This document shows positions 1 through 5,417 of a stretch of DNA of 10,629 nucleotides, piece by piece. The stretch spans positions 1-10,629 of the forward strand of contig CANRCI010000044.1 in NCBI GenBank assembly GCA_947629075.1. Direction: 5' to 3'. Position 1 is the first letter of the stretch. The number at the start of each line of letters is the position of its first letter. The DNA is from an uncultured Bacilli bacterium. Its GTDB lineage: Bacteria > Bacillota_I > Bacilli_A > RF39 > UBA660. The notes below the pieces were generated by a model, which was given only the letters and a program-made list of their open reading frames with translations, did no database searches and was not told where the DNA came from. The position numbers were made by a program, and so were the translations under genes.

Positions 1-254
1 CCATTCTTTGGCATATTACACATTTCACCATTCTTCTCAAGACACCTATTCATCATGTTCTCGGCAGCTTCTTTCATAGCTTGTTCGTGTAATGAATACG
101 TCTTATTCCTAGTTTTTGCGATTCTTCCTGATATACTCGGTACTGCGATTGTTATTACTATTCCCAACAATATTATTATTGTTAACAATTCAATTAACGT
201 GAACCCATTTTCACCGATTTTAAGTATCATTTTCTTATTCTTTTTCTTACTCAC
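1..254 (-). CDS. type IV prepilin-like protein (3' end off window)
   Basis: The N-terminus of a type IV pilin or pseudopilin. A basic leader rich in Lys ends in Gly, followed by the class III signal GFTLIELLTIIILLGIV. This gives the prepilin peptidase site G|F, a Glu at mature position 5 and the long hydrophobic helix. Such proteins are cleaved and methylated by a PilD/ComC-type peptidase and assembled into pilus or competence pseudopilus fibres. After the helix come charged residues and two cysteines (CLEKNGEMC) that could form a disulfide; the gene then leaves the window. Start choice: an in-frame ATG lies at 258-260, but the GGAGGT ribosome site (261-266) abuts it directly. The GTG at 252-254 has a proper 6-base gap and is preferred. 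The gene has its own promoter and follows the tyrS terminator. No pilus ATPase or peptidase gene is in view, so the exact subfamily is open. Confidence 0.85.
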   Translation of the reverse strand, partial: MSKKKNKKMILKIGENGFTLIELLTIIILLGIVITIAVPSISGRIAKTRNKTYSLHEQAMKEAAENMMNRCLEKNGEMCNMPKN

Positions 255-288
255 CGCCATACCTCCATATCCTGTCTATTATAATAAC

Positions 289-318
289 ATTTTACTCTTT
301 TTATGTGCCATCTGTCAA
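289..318 (-). promoter_or_regulatory. promoter of the prepilin-like gene
   Basis: On the minus strand a perfect -35 box TTGACA (313-318) is followed after 18 bases by TAAAAT (289-294). The box lies between the tyrS terminator and the prepilin start, so the gene is probably transcribed on its own. A TATAAT further down (278-283) is an alternative -10 but has no -35 at proper spacing. Confidence 0.6.
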
Positions 319-330
319 TTTATTAATAAT

Positions 331-359
331 ATAAAAACACAGATATTTCTGTGCTTTTT
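331..359 (-). terminator. rho-independent terminator of tyrS
   Basis: Read on the minus strand, CACAG, a six-base loop and CTGTG form a stem extended by a G-U pair and A-U pairs, then a run of five T. It begins inside the tyrS stop codon region, and the A-rich other arm makes it potentially bidirectional. Confidence 0.75.
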
Positions 360-1593
360 AATAACAAATATTGATCAAAAAATATTTCTTTTTACCTCTT
401 CTTACTATTACGTATTTACCTTCAATAGCAATATCTTTGCCAATGATTAAATCTAAATCATTACTCTTCTTACCATTAATACTTATCGTATTTCCATTGA
501 TAAATTCACGAGCTTCTCTCTTACTACTACAGATATTACTCTCAACTAATAGATCGACAACATTTTTCTCTTCTTTTAAATCGTATACACTAACGCCTTT
601 AAATACTGTTTCAATATCTTTGGCACTAAGCCCTTCTATGTCACCTGAAAACAATACTTTACTAAGTTTCAAAGCTTTTTCATATTCTTCTTGGCCATGT
701 AAATCAGTAATTATTTCACGAGCAAGAGCTTGTTGAGCAATTCGCAATTCTGGCTTTTCTTTCTGTTTTTTTTCAATGTTTTCTATTTCTTCTCTACTCA
801 AGAAAGTATAAACCTTTAAATAAGAAATGACCATATCATCATCAGTATTAATCAAGTATTGATATAATTCGTAAGCTGACGTTTTATTTATATCAAGCCA
901 AAGAGCATTACCCTCACTTTTACCAAATTTATTACCGAACTTATCTAATATTAAAGGCATCGTAAAAGCATAAGCATCTTTACCAGTTTTCTTCTTTATA
1001 AGCTCTAGACCCGTCGTAATATTTCCCCATTGATCGGAACCTTCAACCTGCATAATACAGTTTTTATTTTCAAATAGATGTAGGAAATCATTTCCCTGGA
1101 TCAAAGTGTAAGTAAATTCAGCAAAAGTAATACCCGTCTCTAATCTTCTTTGAATGATATCTTTATTAAGCATGTAATTAACATTTATGTATTTTCCAAC
1201 ATCTCTTAAAAAGTCAGTTATACTTACATCTTTAGTCCAATCGTAATTGTTAACAATTTCCGCTTTACCATCAAAAATTTTATCAACTTGTCTTTTTATT
1301 CCTTCAAGATTCTTATTAAGCTCATCTTTAGATATAATTTCTCTTTCCGCTGTCGGTCTAGGGTCACCTATAAGTCCAGTTGCTCCACCGACTAAAAGAA
1401 TTGGTTTATGTCCTCGCAAAGCAAGACGTTTAGCTGTAATTAATGAAGAGTAATGTCCTAAATGAAGAGAATCAGCAGTTGGATCAGTTCCCCAGTAAAA
1501 AGTAATGCTCTCTTCGTTTAATTTTTTCTCTAAATCTTCTCCCGCCTGATCTTTAATCAAACCACGCCACATCAATTCATCATATAATTTCAT
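358..1593 (-). CDS. tyrS: tyrosyl-tRNA synthetase
   Basis: A class I aminoacyl-tRNA synthetase that charges tRNA-Tyr with tyrosine in the cytoplasm. The 411-residue length is typical of bacterial TyrRS. Visible hallmarks in order: YWGTDPTADSLHLGH (33-47), containing the HIGH-type ATP motif HLGH (44-47); GGATGLIGDP (69-78); the tyrosine-pocket region around TYTLIQGNDF (161-170) and VEGSDQWGN (183-191); the KMSKS-type loop KFGKS (222-226); and a C-terminal S4-like RNA-binding domain from about residue 344, with SSKREAREFI. The start ATG is 6 bases after AGGAGG (1600-1605). The gene is monocistronic: a T-box leader in front controls it by the level of uncharged tRNA-Tyr, and a hairpin terminator follows. 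Nothing is missing or broken. Confidence 0.98.
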   Translation of the reverse strand: MKLYDELMWRGLIKDQAGEDLEKKLNEESITFYWGTDPTADSLHLGHYSSLITAKRLALRGHKPILLVGGATGLIGDPRPTAEREIISKDELNKNLEGIKRQVDKIFDGKAEIVNNYDWTKDVSITDFLRDVGKYINVNYMLNKDIIQRRLETGITFAEFTYTLIQGNDFLHLFENKNCIMQVEGSDQWGNITTGLELIKKKTGKDAYAFTMPLILDKFGNKFGKSEGNALWLDINKTSAYELYQYLINTDDDMVISYLKVYTFLSREEIENIEKKQKEKPELRIAQQALAREIITDLHGQEEYEKALKLSKVLFSGDIEGLSAKDIETVFKGVSVYDLKEEKNVVDLLVESNICSSKREAREFINGNTISINGKKSNDLDLIIGKDIAIEGKYVIVRRGKKKYFLINICY

Positions 1594-1608
1594 AATTATC
1601 CTCCTAAA

Positions 1609-1650
1609 TAAAAAACCACGTTCTCAAGTCTAAGGACGAAAAACCGTGGT
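1609..1650 (-). terminator. T-box-controlled leader terminator
   Basis: On the minus strand ACCACG (1645-1650) pairs with CGTGGT (about 1615-1620). A weaker inner stem of TTTTC and GAGAA extends it, and a run of six T follows. The 5' arm overlaps the T-box bulge, so this hairpin and the antiterminator exclude each other. It should end transcription before tyrS when tRNA-Tyr is charged. Confidence 0.85.
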
Positions 1651-1811
1651 ACCACCTTAATTCATAGTTATACTATGCTCTTAAAAGTCTTAACGCAACT
1701 AACGAAGAAATTCATAACCTGTAATTCAATAACTAACCTCGATTAGTTTTCACCAACCACTAATTCTCTAAATCCAATTAGCTATCTACTAAAAATTAAT
1801 CATCATTTCTT
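1609..1811 (-). promoter_or_regulatory. T-box riboswitch, tyrosine specificity, controlling tyrS
   Basis: A cis-acting leader that senses uncharged tRNA-Tyr and opens tyrS transcription by antitermination. Stem I is closed by AAGAAAT (1805-1811) pairing perfectly with ATTTCTT (1705-1711). On its 3' side lies the sequence AATTACAGG with the specifier UAC (1721-1723), a Tyr codon followed by the usual purine. Stem III is the hairpin CATAGT-ATA-ACTATG just before the T-box. The T-box sequence AAGGTGGTACCACG (1645-1658) gives the bulge UGGU, which pairs with the tRNA end ACCA, consistent with discriminator A in tRNA-Tyr. Flanking AAGG pairs with CCTT, and ACG with CGT, to form the antiterminator. 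The competing terminator is listed separately. Confidence 0.95.
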
Positions 1812-1822
1812 AATATAGGGCT

Positions 1823-1852
1823 ATAATAACATATAAAAGTAAAGAAAAGCAA
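1823..1852 (-). promoter_or_regulatory. promoter of the T-box/tyrS unit
   Basis: On the minus strand TTGCTT (1847-1852) is spaced 18 bases from TATTAT (1823-1828). The -10 is preceded by TG plus one base, an extended -10 element. The expected start lies a few bases before stem I of the T-box, which fits the leader. The -35 overlaps the T-run of the preceding ytxH terminator. Confidence 0.6.
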
Positions 1853-1880
1853 GAAAAACAAATCATCGATGACTTATTTT
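1851..1880 (-). terminator. rho-independent terminator after ytxH
   Basis: Read on the minus strand, AAGTCA, loop TCGA and TGATTT form a stem extended by A-U and G-U pairs to about 10 pairs, then a T-run (TTTTTCTT). It starts within the ytxH stop region and separates the four-gene operon from the tyrS leader. Confidence 0.6.
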
Positions 1881-2287
1881 TCGTACTTTTCTAATTTATT
1901 CAATACTTCTTTTACTGCTTTAGTAGCTTGTGTTTTAACTTCTTTAGCAGCATCTTCTAAAATTGGAGTTCCTTTTTCTTTAGCTACTTTTACTAGTTCA
2001 TTACATTTGTCTTTGATTAAAGTTGCTTTTTCTTGAGCAATAGCAAGAACTTTTTCTTTGTCTAATTCAGAAACTTCCTTTTTTATTTCTTCAATAGTAG
2101 TTTCAATTTTTTCACGGACATCTTCACTGTCGACATCTTTTAATTTAGCTACCATCTCATCTAGTTTTTTCTTTAAATCACGTCTTGTTTCTGTACCTTT
2201 TTTAGGTGCGAATAAAATTCCAATTCCTGCTCCGATAAGAGCTCCTAAAGCAAATTTACCTAACCCTTTTTTTTCATTTTTACTCAT
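1874..2287 (-). CDS. ytxH: YtxH-family membrane-anchored protein
   Basis: A 137-residue protein of the YtxH family. The signature is the N-terminal glycine/alanine-rich hydrophobic segment FALGALIGAGIGILFAPKKG (12-31), directly followed by TETRRDLKKK. The rest is a long charged helical region rich in Lys and Glu, probably coiled coil. Known members are small envelope-associated proteins encoded with YtxG in Bacillus; their biochemical role is not settled. Start choice: an upstream in-frame ATG would add 8 residues, but AGGAGG lies 6 bases before the ATG at 2285-2287, giving the N-terminus MSKNEKKG. The gene overlaps the end of the preceding ytxG-like gene by 8 bases, which suggests translational coupling. 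It is the last gene of the operon, with a hairpin terminator behind it. Confidence 0.88.
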   Translation of the reverse strand: MSKNEKKGLGKFALGALIGAGIGILFAPKKGTETRRDLKKKLDEMVAKLKDVDSEDVREKIETTIEEIKKEVSELDKEKVLAIAQEKATLIKDKCNELVKVAKEKGTPILEDAAKEVKTQATKAVKEVLNKLEKYEK

Positions 2288-2594
2288 AATAATCCTCCTC
2301 TTCATTTTCATTATTATTTTTTTTCTTTTTTCTTCCTCGTTTGAACAAATTACCTATGAAACTGATTGCCATATCAATAAGTCTATCACTCGTTACAGCA
2401 ATCATTCCACTGACATTATCCAAAGCTGAAAACATATTATCTAGCGACCTCGATTTGTTTTCGAAATCATCTAACAAAGTGTTTGTCTTTTCAACTGTTG
2501 CAACTAACTTAATTCCTAAAATGATTAAAACAACTAAAAGAACTGCTACTAAAATGTAAATCAAAAGAGGTAGTACTTCCGCTAATATCTCCAT
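2280..2594 (-). CDS. YtxG-like (DUF948-type) single-pass membrane protein
   Basis: A 104-residue protein with a hydrophobic membrane helix at about residues 8-31 (LPLLIYILVAVLLVVLIILG within it). An amphipathic helix follows with regularly spaced Leu and Ile, and then a basic stretch (KRGRKKKK) running into an acidic tail ending EEEDYYE. The layout of an N-terminal membrane segment and a cytoplasmic helical region, directly upstream of ytxH, matches the Bacillus ytxG-ytxH pair (DUF948). The assignment rests on this synteny and architecture more than on a diagnostic motif. The ribosome site AAAGGAG lies about 9 bases before the ATG. It is 6 bases from the gene upstream and overlaps ytxH by 8. 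The Lys/Asn-rich tail is encoded by long T-runs on the plus strand (2317-2324 and 2326-2331). Confidence 0.7.
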   Translation of the reverse strand: MEILAEVLPLLIYILVAVLLVVLIILGIKLVATVEKTNTLLDDFENKSRSLDNMFSALDNVSGMIAVTSDRLIDMAISFIGNLFKRGRKKKKNNNENEEEDYYE

Positions 2595-2600
2595 TACTTA

Positions 2601-3602
2601 TCACTCCTTTTCATCATACATTGATTCGATCAAATCAAACAAATTATCTTCCAAGTTTTCTTCGTCATCTTCCTTTGGCTTTTTCATTTTCAAGAAATCT
2701 TTTTCGGGTTCATCTTCTTTTTCTTCAGTTTTATCGACTTTTGGTTTTTCTTTTTTCTTCTTAGCTGGCTCTTTCTTTTCTTCAGTTGTATCTTTATAAT
2801 CTACATTATATTCTAGACCTAATTCGTTAAAATATTCCTCAGCATCACCCATTGTGACTTTTGAGACTGCTGGTTGATTATCATCACTCAAATCGTAAAC
2901 AGCATTTTCTTTCTCTTCTTTTTTGTCATCCTCAGGTACTATCTTTTCTTCCACTTCCATCATTGATGAAGTAATATCACTAGTCAAATCGCCATAAGCT
3001 TTCTCACGGACTGAATCCAAGTCGACATTCTTAGCCGTTGCTGTTGAAAGTCTTATCTCTTTTTTAGTTACTACATCTTCTTTGCGATAATTCTTATCCA
3101 AGATACCATATACTGGCGAAATAACTGGTGTCGGTTTAAAAGTATGTGGTGTCTTTCGATCGGGATTACCCTCGTATAGATGTACATCGTTATTTTCTAC
3201 TTCTTTTTCTTTTACTTCTTCTTTAACTTCCTCTTCTTTTTTCTTATGAGGTTTTTCTTCTATTTCTTCATGTTTAACTTTATGTCTTTGTTCACGGCTC
3301 TGTTTTACAGGTTGTGCTTCAACATAATAATCATCATAAGAAAAATCGCGAATAGCTGAAGGCTTTTTCTCTTCTTTTTTATCTTCCAAGACCTCTTCTT
3401 TTGGTTCTTCTTTAACTTCATCCTCTAAATCGTAAGAAACAAGTTCTCTTTTAGGTTTTCTAGCTACTGGTAACTCAATCTTTTTAGCAATTGGTTTTTC
3501 CTCTTTTTTAGCTTCTTTCTTTTCTTTCTTACGGGGTTTTTCTTCTACTTCGACTTCCTCTTCCTCAAAGAATACATTTTTTAATTTATCAATTAATCCC
3601 AT
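2601..3602 (-). CDS. highly charged, probably disordered cytoplasmic protein with conserved-looking short islands
   Basis: Function not recognised. The 333-residue protein is dominated by Lys and Glu and has no membrane segment or signal peptide. Its N-terminus MGLIDKLKNVFF is a short amphipathic helix resembling the membrane-targeting helix of SepF-type proteins, but no SepF domain follows. Within the low-complexity background are islands of normal composition: FSYDDYYVEAQPV (87-99), FKPTPVISPVYGILDKNYRK (155-174), an alternating segment near 192-210, GDAEEYFNELGLEYNVDY (252-269), and the C-terminus DNLFDLIESMYDE (319-331). Such islands usually act as binding motifs in scaffold proteins. The gene lies 10 bases after the lipoprotein gene and 6 bases before the ytxG-like gene, so it is co-transcribed with envelope proteins. 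GAGGTGA precedes the ATG. A scaffold or division/envelope adaptor role is inference only. Confidence 0.85.
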   Translation of the reverse strand: MGLIDKLKNVFFEEEEVEVEEKPRKKEKKEAKKEEKPIAKKIELPVARKPKRELVSYDLEDEVKEEPKEEVLEDKKEEKKPSAIRDFSYDDYYVEAQPVKQSREQRHKVKHEEIEEKPHKKKEEEVKEEVKEKEVENNDVHLYEGNPDRKTPHTFKPTPVISPVYGILDKNYRKEDVVTKKEIRLSTATAKNVDLDSVREKAYGDLTSDITSSMMEVEEKIVPEDDKKEEKENAVYDLSDDNQPAVSKVTMGDAEEYFNELGLEYNVDYKDTTEEKKEPAKKKKEKPKVDKTEEKEDEPEKDFLKMKKPKEDDEENLEDNLFDLIESMYDEKE

Positions 3603-3612
3603 ATTCTCACCT

Positions 3613-4290
3613 CTATTCTAGATCTTTATCATCATTATCAGTGATTACATCTTCATCTTTAAGTTCTTGTTCTTTAATAATATTATCATATTCTTCATCA
3701 TAATCCAAAACTGAGCTGTCACTCTTTCGGTCATCGGATTTAAATATATCGAAGGTTTCCTCTTTATATTCAATCGCATTTTCACCTATTAAGCTTTCGA
3801 TAACTTTGTCATTAAACTGGATACTAGATAGAATATAACTAGCATTTACCAAGAATGAATTTAGATTACGCTTCTCAGTATATCCCTCTATCTTGGCATA
3901 GTTATACATCATATCGACATAATACATATCATCGACAAGTGTAACCTCTAAATAACCGAAACTTTTCTTATTTTTTAATTCTTTAGAGTAATAAATGTCA
4001 TCTTTTTCTTCATAGTTCATCTTACTCTTATGAAAATAAGAAATTACATCGACATATAAATACATCTTTTCTTTATTTAACAAAAGAGTTGAATTGTATT
4101 CGTTCTTTTCTAGTATTGTAACTCCCTGTGGTAAATAGTATTTATATCCAGAAAAATGTTGATTAGAAAAATCATTCTCACGGTAGAGAATGTTTTCAAC
4201 AACATCATCAATACCATATTTATCAATTCTGGTCACTGTACATCCAGTAACTAAAAGTAATAATGAGAGTATAACGATTAGTTTTTTCAT
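3613..4290 (-). CDS. putative lipoprotein of unknown function
   Basis: A 225-residue exported lipoprotein. The signal peptide MKKLIVILSLLLLVTGC has a basic start, a hydrophobic core and the lipobox VTGC, so Cys17 should be lipidated and the protein anchored to the outer membrane-facing leaflet after Lgt and Lsp processing. The mature part (about 25-165) is a mixed segment with many Tyr and hydrophobic strands (for example KMYLYVDVISYF and DDMYYVDMMYNYA), suggestive of a beta-rich fold. The last 40 residues are strongly acidic (about 184-225) and probably disordered. I do not recognise the family. It is the first gene of the four-gene operon, with an extended -10 promoter just upstream and AGGTGAG before the ATG. 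Co-transcription with YtxG/YtxH suggests an envelope role. Confidence 0.85.
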   Translation of the reverse strand: MKKLIVILSLLLLVTGCTVTRIDKYGIDDVVENILYRENDFSNQHFSGYKYYLPQGVTILEKNEYNSTLLLNKEKMYLYVDVISYFHKSKMNYEEKDDIYYSKELKNKKSFGYLEVTLVDDMYYVDMMYNYAKIEGYTEKRNLNSFLVNASYILSSIQFNDKVIESLIGENAIEYKEETFDIFKSDDRKSDSSVLDYDEEYDNIIKEQELKDEDVITDNDDKDLE

Positions 4291-4310
4291 AACTCACCTA
4301 CTCTATATAG

Positions 4311-4319
4311 ATTATATCA
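4311..4319 (-). promoter_or_regulatory. extended -10 promoter of the lipoprotein-ytxGH operon
   Basis: The minus strand reads TGATATAAT, a perfect TATAAT (4311-4316) with the TGn extension. No good -35 lies 17-18 bases upstream (ATAGTA or TATAGT), which extended -10 promoters tolerate. It sits about 20 bases before the lipoprotein ATG. Read-through from trmB is also possible, because I see no terminator between them. Confidence 0.55.
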
Positions 4320-4368
4320 TATTTTTCTTGTGTTACTATATCTTTTAATGTTTATTTACACTTTTATT

Positions 4369-4995
4369 CTATTTTTTCGCTACTAAATAATTAATTTTAT
4401 GTCCTAATTTTACAAATCTTTTTTCATATTCCGTCATTACGTTGTTTTGAATATCAGAGTTGTGTAAATCGAGACTTACTTCTTCTAAAGTATATCCATA
4501 AGTAGAAAGACTGACTATGGAATAAGCAAACAAATCGATATTATCGGTTTTCTGATGTATCTCTGGACGATTTTTAAAAACTTTATCATAAATTTTTAAG
4601 AAGATATGACTAGTAAGTCTTCTGTTCATATGTCTTTTTTTAGGCCAAGGATCAGAAAAATTTAAATATATCCTATCTATTTCTTTTGAAAACATCTCAC
4701 CTAAATCGAGAGCATCTCCTCTAATTAGTCGCAAATTAGTTAAATCATCGGGTACTTTTTCAATAGCGCGAGCAATGACACTATCATATTTTTCAATTCC
4801 TATATAATTGATATCTCTATTTTCTTTCGCACTCTCTATTAAAAAGTCTCCTTTTCCCATACCGATCTCTAGATATATGGGATTGTCATTGGCAAATAAA
4901 TTGCTCCACTTACCTCGATGATCAAAGGGATTTCTAACGAGATGAATACTACTATTCATGATCTCTTCTTTATTTTTAACATTTCTAAGACGCAT
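4369..4995 (-). CDS. trmB: tRNA (guanine-N7-)-methyltransferase
   Basis: A SAM-dependent enzyme that forms m7G at position 46 of the tRNA variable loop. From the chosen start it has 208 residues, normal for the family. Family marks in order: the SAM-binding loop EIGMGKGDF (43-51); GIEKYDSVIARA (66-77), where the acidic residue contacts SAM; RGDA (92-95); the family signature LNFSDPWPKKRHMNRRL (111-127); and KTDN (149-152) and TEYEKRF (188-194) in the C-terminal part. Start choice: a longer frame reaches 5040, but the ATG at 4993-4995 (MRLRNVKNK) has AGGTGAG four bases upstream and matches the usual N-terminus, and the longer version would read through the promoter. No terminator is evident after the stop. 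Confidence 0.96.
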   Translation of the reverse strand: MRLRNVKNKEEIMNSSIHLVRNPFDHRGKWSNLFANDNPIYLEIGMGKGDFLIESAKENRDINYIGIEKYDSVIARAIEKVPDDLTNLRLIRGDALDLGEMFSKEIDRIYLNFSDPWPKKRHMNRRLTSHIFLKIYDKVFKNRPEIHQKTDNIDLFAYSIVSLSTYGYTLEEVSLDLHNSDIQNNVMTEYEKRFVKLGHKINYLVAKK

Positions 4996-5011
4996 AAACT
5001 CACCTTTAAAT

Positions 5012-5020
5012 ATTATAACA
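5012..5020 (-). promoter_or_regulatory. extended -10 promoter of trmB
   Basis: The minus strand reads TGTTATAAT, a perfect TATAAT (5012-5017) with the TGn extension and no recognisable -35. It ends 17 bases before the preferred trmB ATG (4993-4995), which also argues against the longer start at 5040. Confidence 0.5.
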
Positions 5021-5039
5021 CTTATTATTATCCAATGCA

Positions 5040-5045
5040 TATAAT
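5040..5045 (+). promoter_or_regulatory. -10 box of the 87-residue protein gene
   Basis: A perfect TATAAT on the plus strand, 20 bases before the ATG at 5066, divergent from the trmB promoter about 25 bases away. I see no -35 box at proper spacing (AACACT), so the promoter is weakly supported. It would give a very short leader carrying only the ribosome site. Confidence 0.35.
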
Positions 5046-5065
5046 AAAACGAAAAGAGGGATAAA

Positions 5066-5329
5066 ATGAATAATAATCAAACACCATATGGATACTTTCC
5101 AGGGAATAACTTTCCACCAACTAATCCAGGTGGGAACCCAAATGGGTCTAACTGTAACTGCAGTCGTGAAATAAATAATATCAATTCTAGGATTAGAAAC
5201 TTAGAGAGAAGAATAACTAGATTAGAAAATATTATAATGCGTGATGAATCTTCTAATAATGGTTTTTTCAATCCAAATTTTATTTCTAAATCCAACCAAA
5301 AATACAACGATAATAACTACATGATCTAA
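5066..5329 (+). CDS. small Asn/Pro/Gly-rich protein with a short trimer-type coiled coil
   Basis: I do not recognise the 87-residue product. Residues 1-29 are rich in Asn, Pro, Gly and Tyr (NNNQTPYGYFPGNNFPPTNP). A Cys-Asn-Cys follows (30-32). Residues 34-58 then form a strict heptad helix with Ile36, Ile39, Ile43, Leu46, Ile50, Leu53 and Ile57 at alternating 3/4 spacing. The helix contains RIRNLE (42-47) and RITRLE (49-54), each fitting the R-h-x-x-h-E pattern known from trimeric coiled coils. The tail is Asn/Ser/Phe-rich. There is no signal peptide or membrane helix. The composition resembles small coat-type or surface-assembly proteins of Firmicutes, but that is only a resemblance. AGAGGG lies 5 bases before the ATG, and a strong hairpin terminator follows directly, so it is a one-gene unit divergent from trmB. 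Confidence 0.8.
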   Translation: MNNNQTPYGYFPGNNFPPTNPGGNPNGSNCNCSREINNINSRIRNLERRITRLENIIMRDESSNNGFFNPNFISKSNQKYNDNNYMI

Positions 5330-5353
5330 AGAGCAAAAACGGCTCTTTTTTTT
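5328..5353 (+). terminator. rho-independent terminator of the 87-residue protein gene
   Basis: AAAGAGC (5328-5334) pairs with GCTCTTT (5342-5348) across a 7-base loop and is followed by a continuous T-run. It begins at the stop codon. Confidence 0.88.
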
Positions 5354-5364
5354 GTATCCACAAA

Positions 5365-5393
5365 TTGACTTTTATATCATTAACCTTTATACT
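5365..5393 (+). promoter_or_regulatory. promoter of the FemAB gene pair
   Basis: TTGACT (5365-5370), a 17-base spacer and TATACT (5388-5393): a near-consensus housekeeping promoter. It lies after the preceding terminator and about 25 bases before the first femAB-type ATG. Confidence 0.75.
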
Positions 5394-5417
5394 TTTTATT
5401 AGAAATAGGGTGATTAA

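Noticed and set aside
55..736. Open plus-strand frames opposite the prepilin gene and tyrS
   Set aside because: They are antisense to well-supported genes, lack ribosome sites and have compositions typical of reversed AT-rich coding sequence.
2311..2332. T-runs in the ytxG-like gene as a phase-variation tract
   Set aside because: The runs are 8 and 6 bases and encode a Lys/Asn tail. In an AT-rich genome this is expected, and nothing shows switching.
2058..2559. Open plus-strand frames opposite ytxH and the ytxG-like gene
   Set aside because: They are Ser/Phe/Ile-rich mirror images of Lys/Glu-rich helices, with no ribosome site.
2601..3602. Identification of the charged protein as SepF
   Set aside because: Only the N-terminal amphipathic helix is similar; no SepF core domain is present anywhere in the 333 residues.
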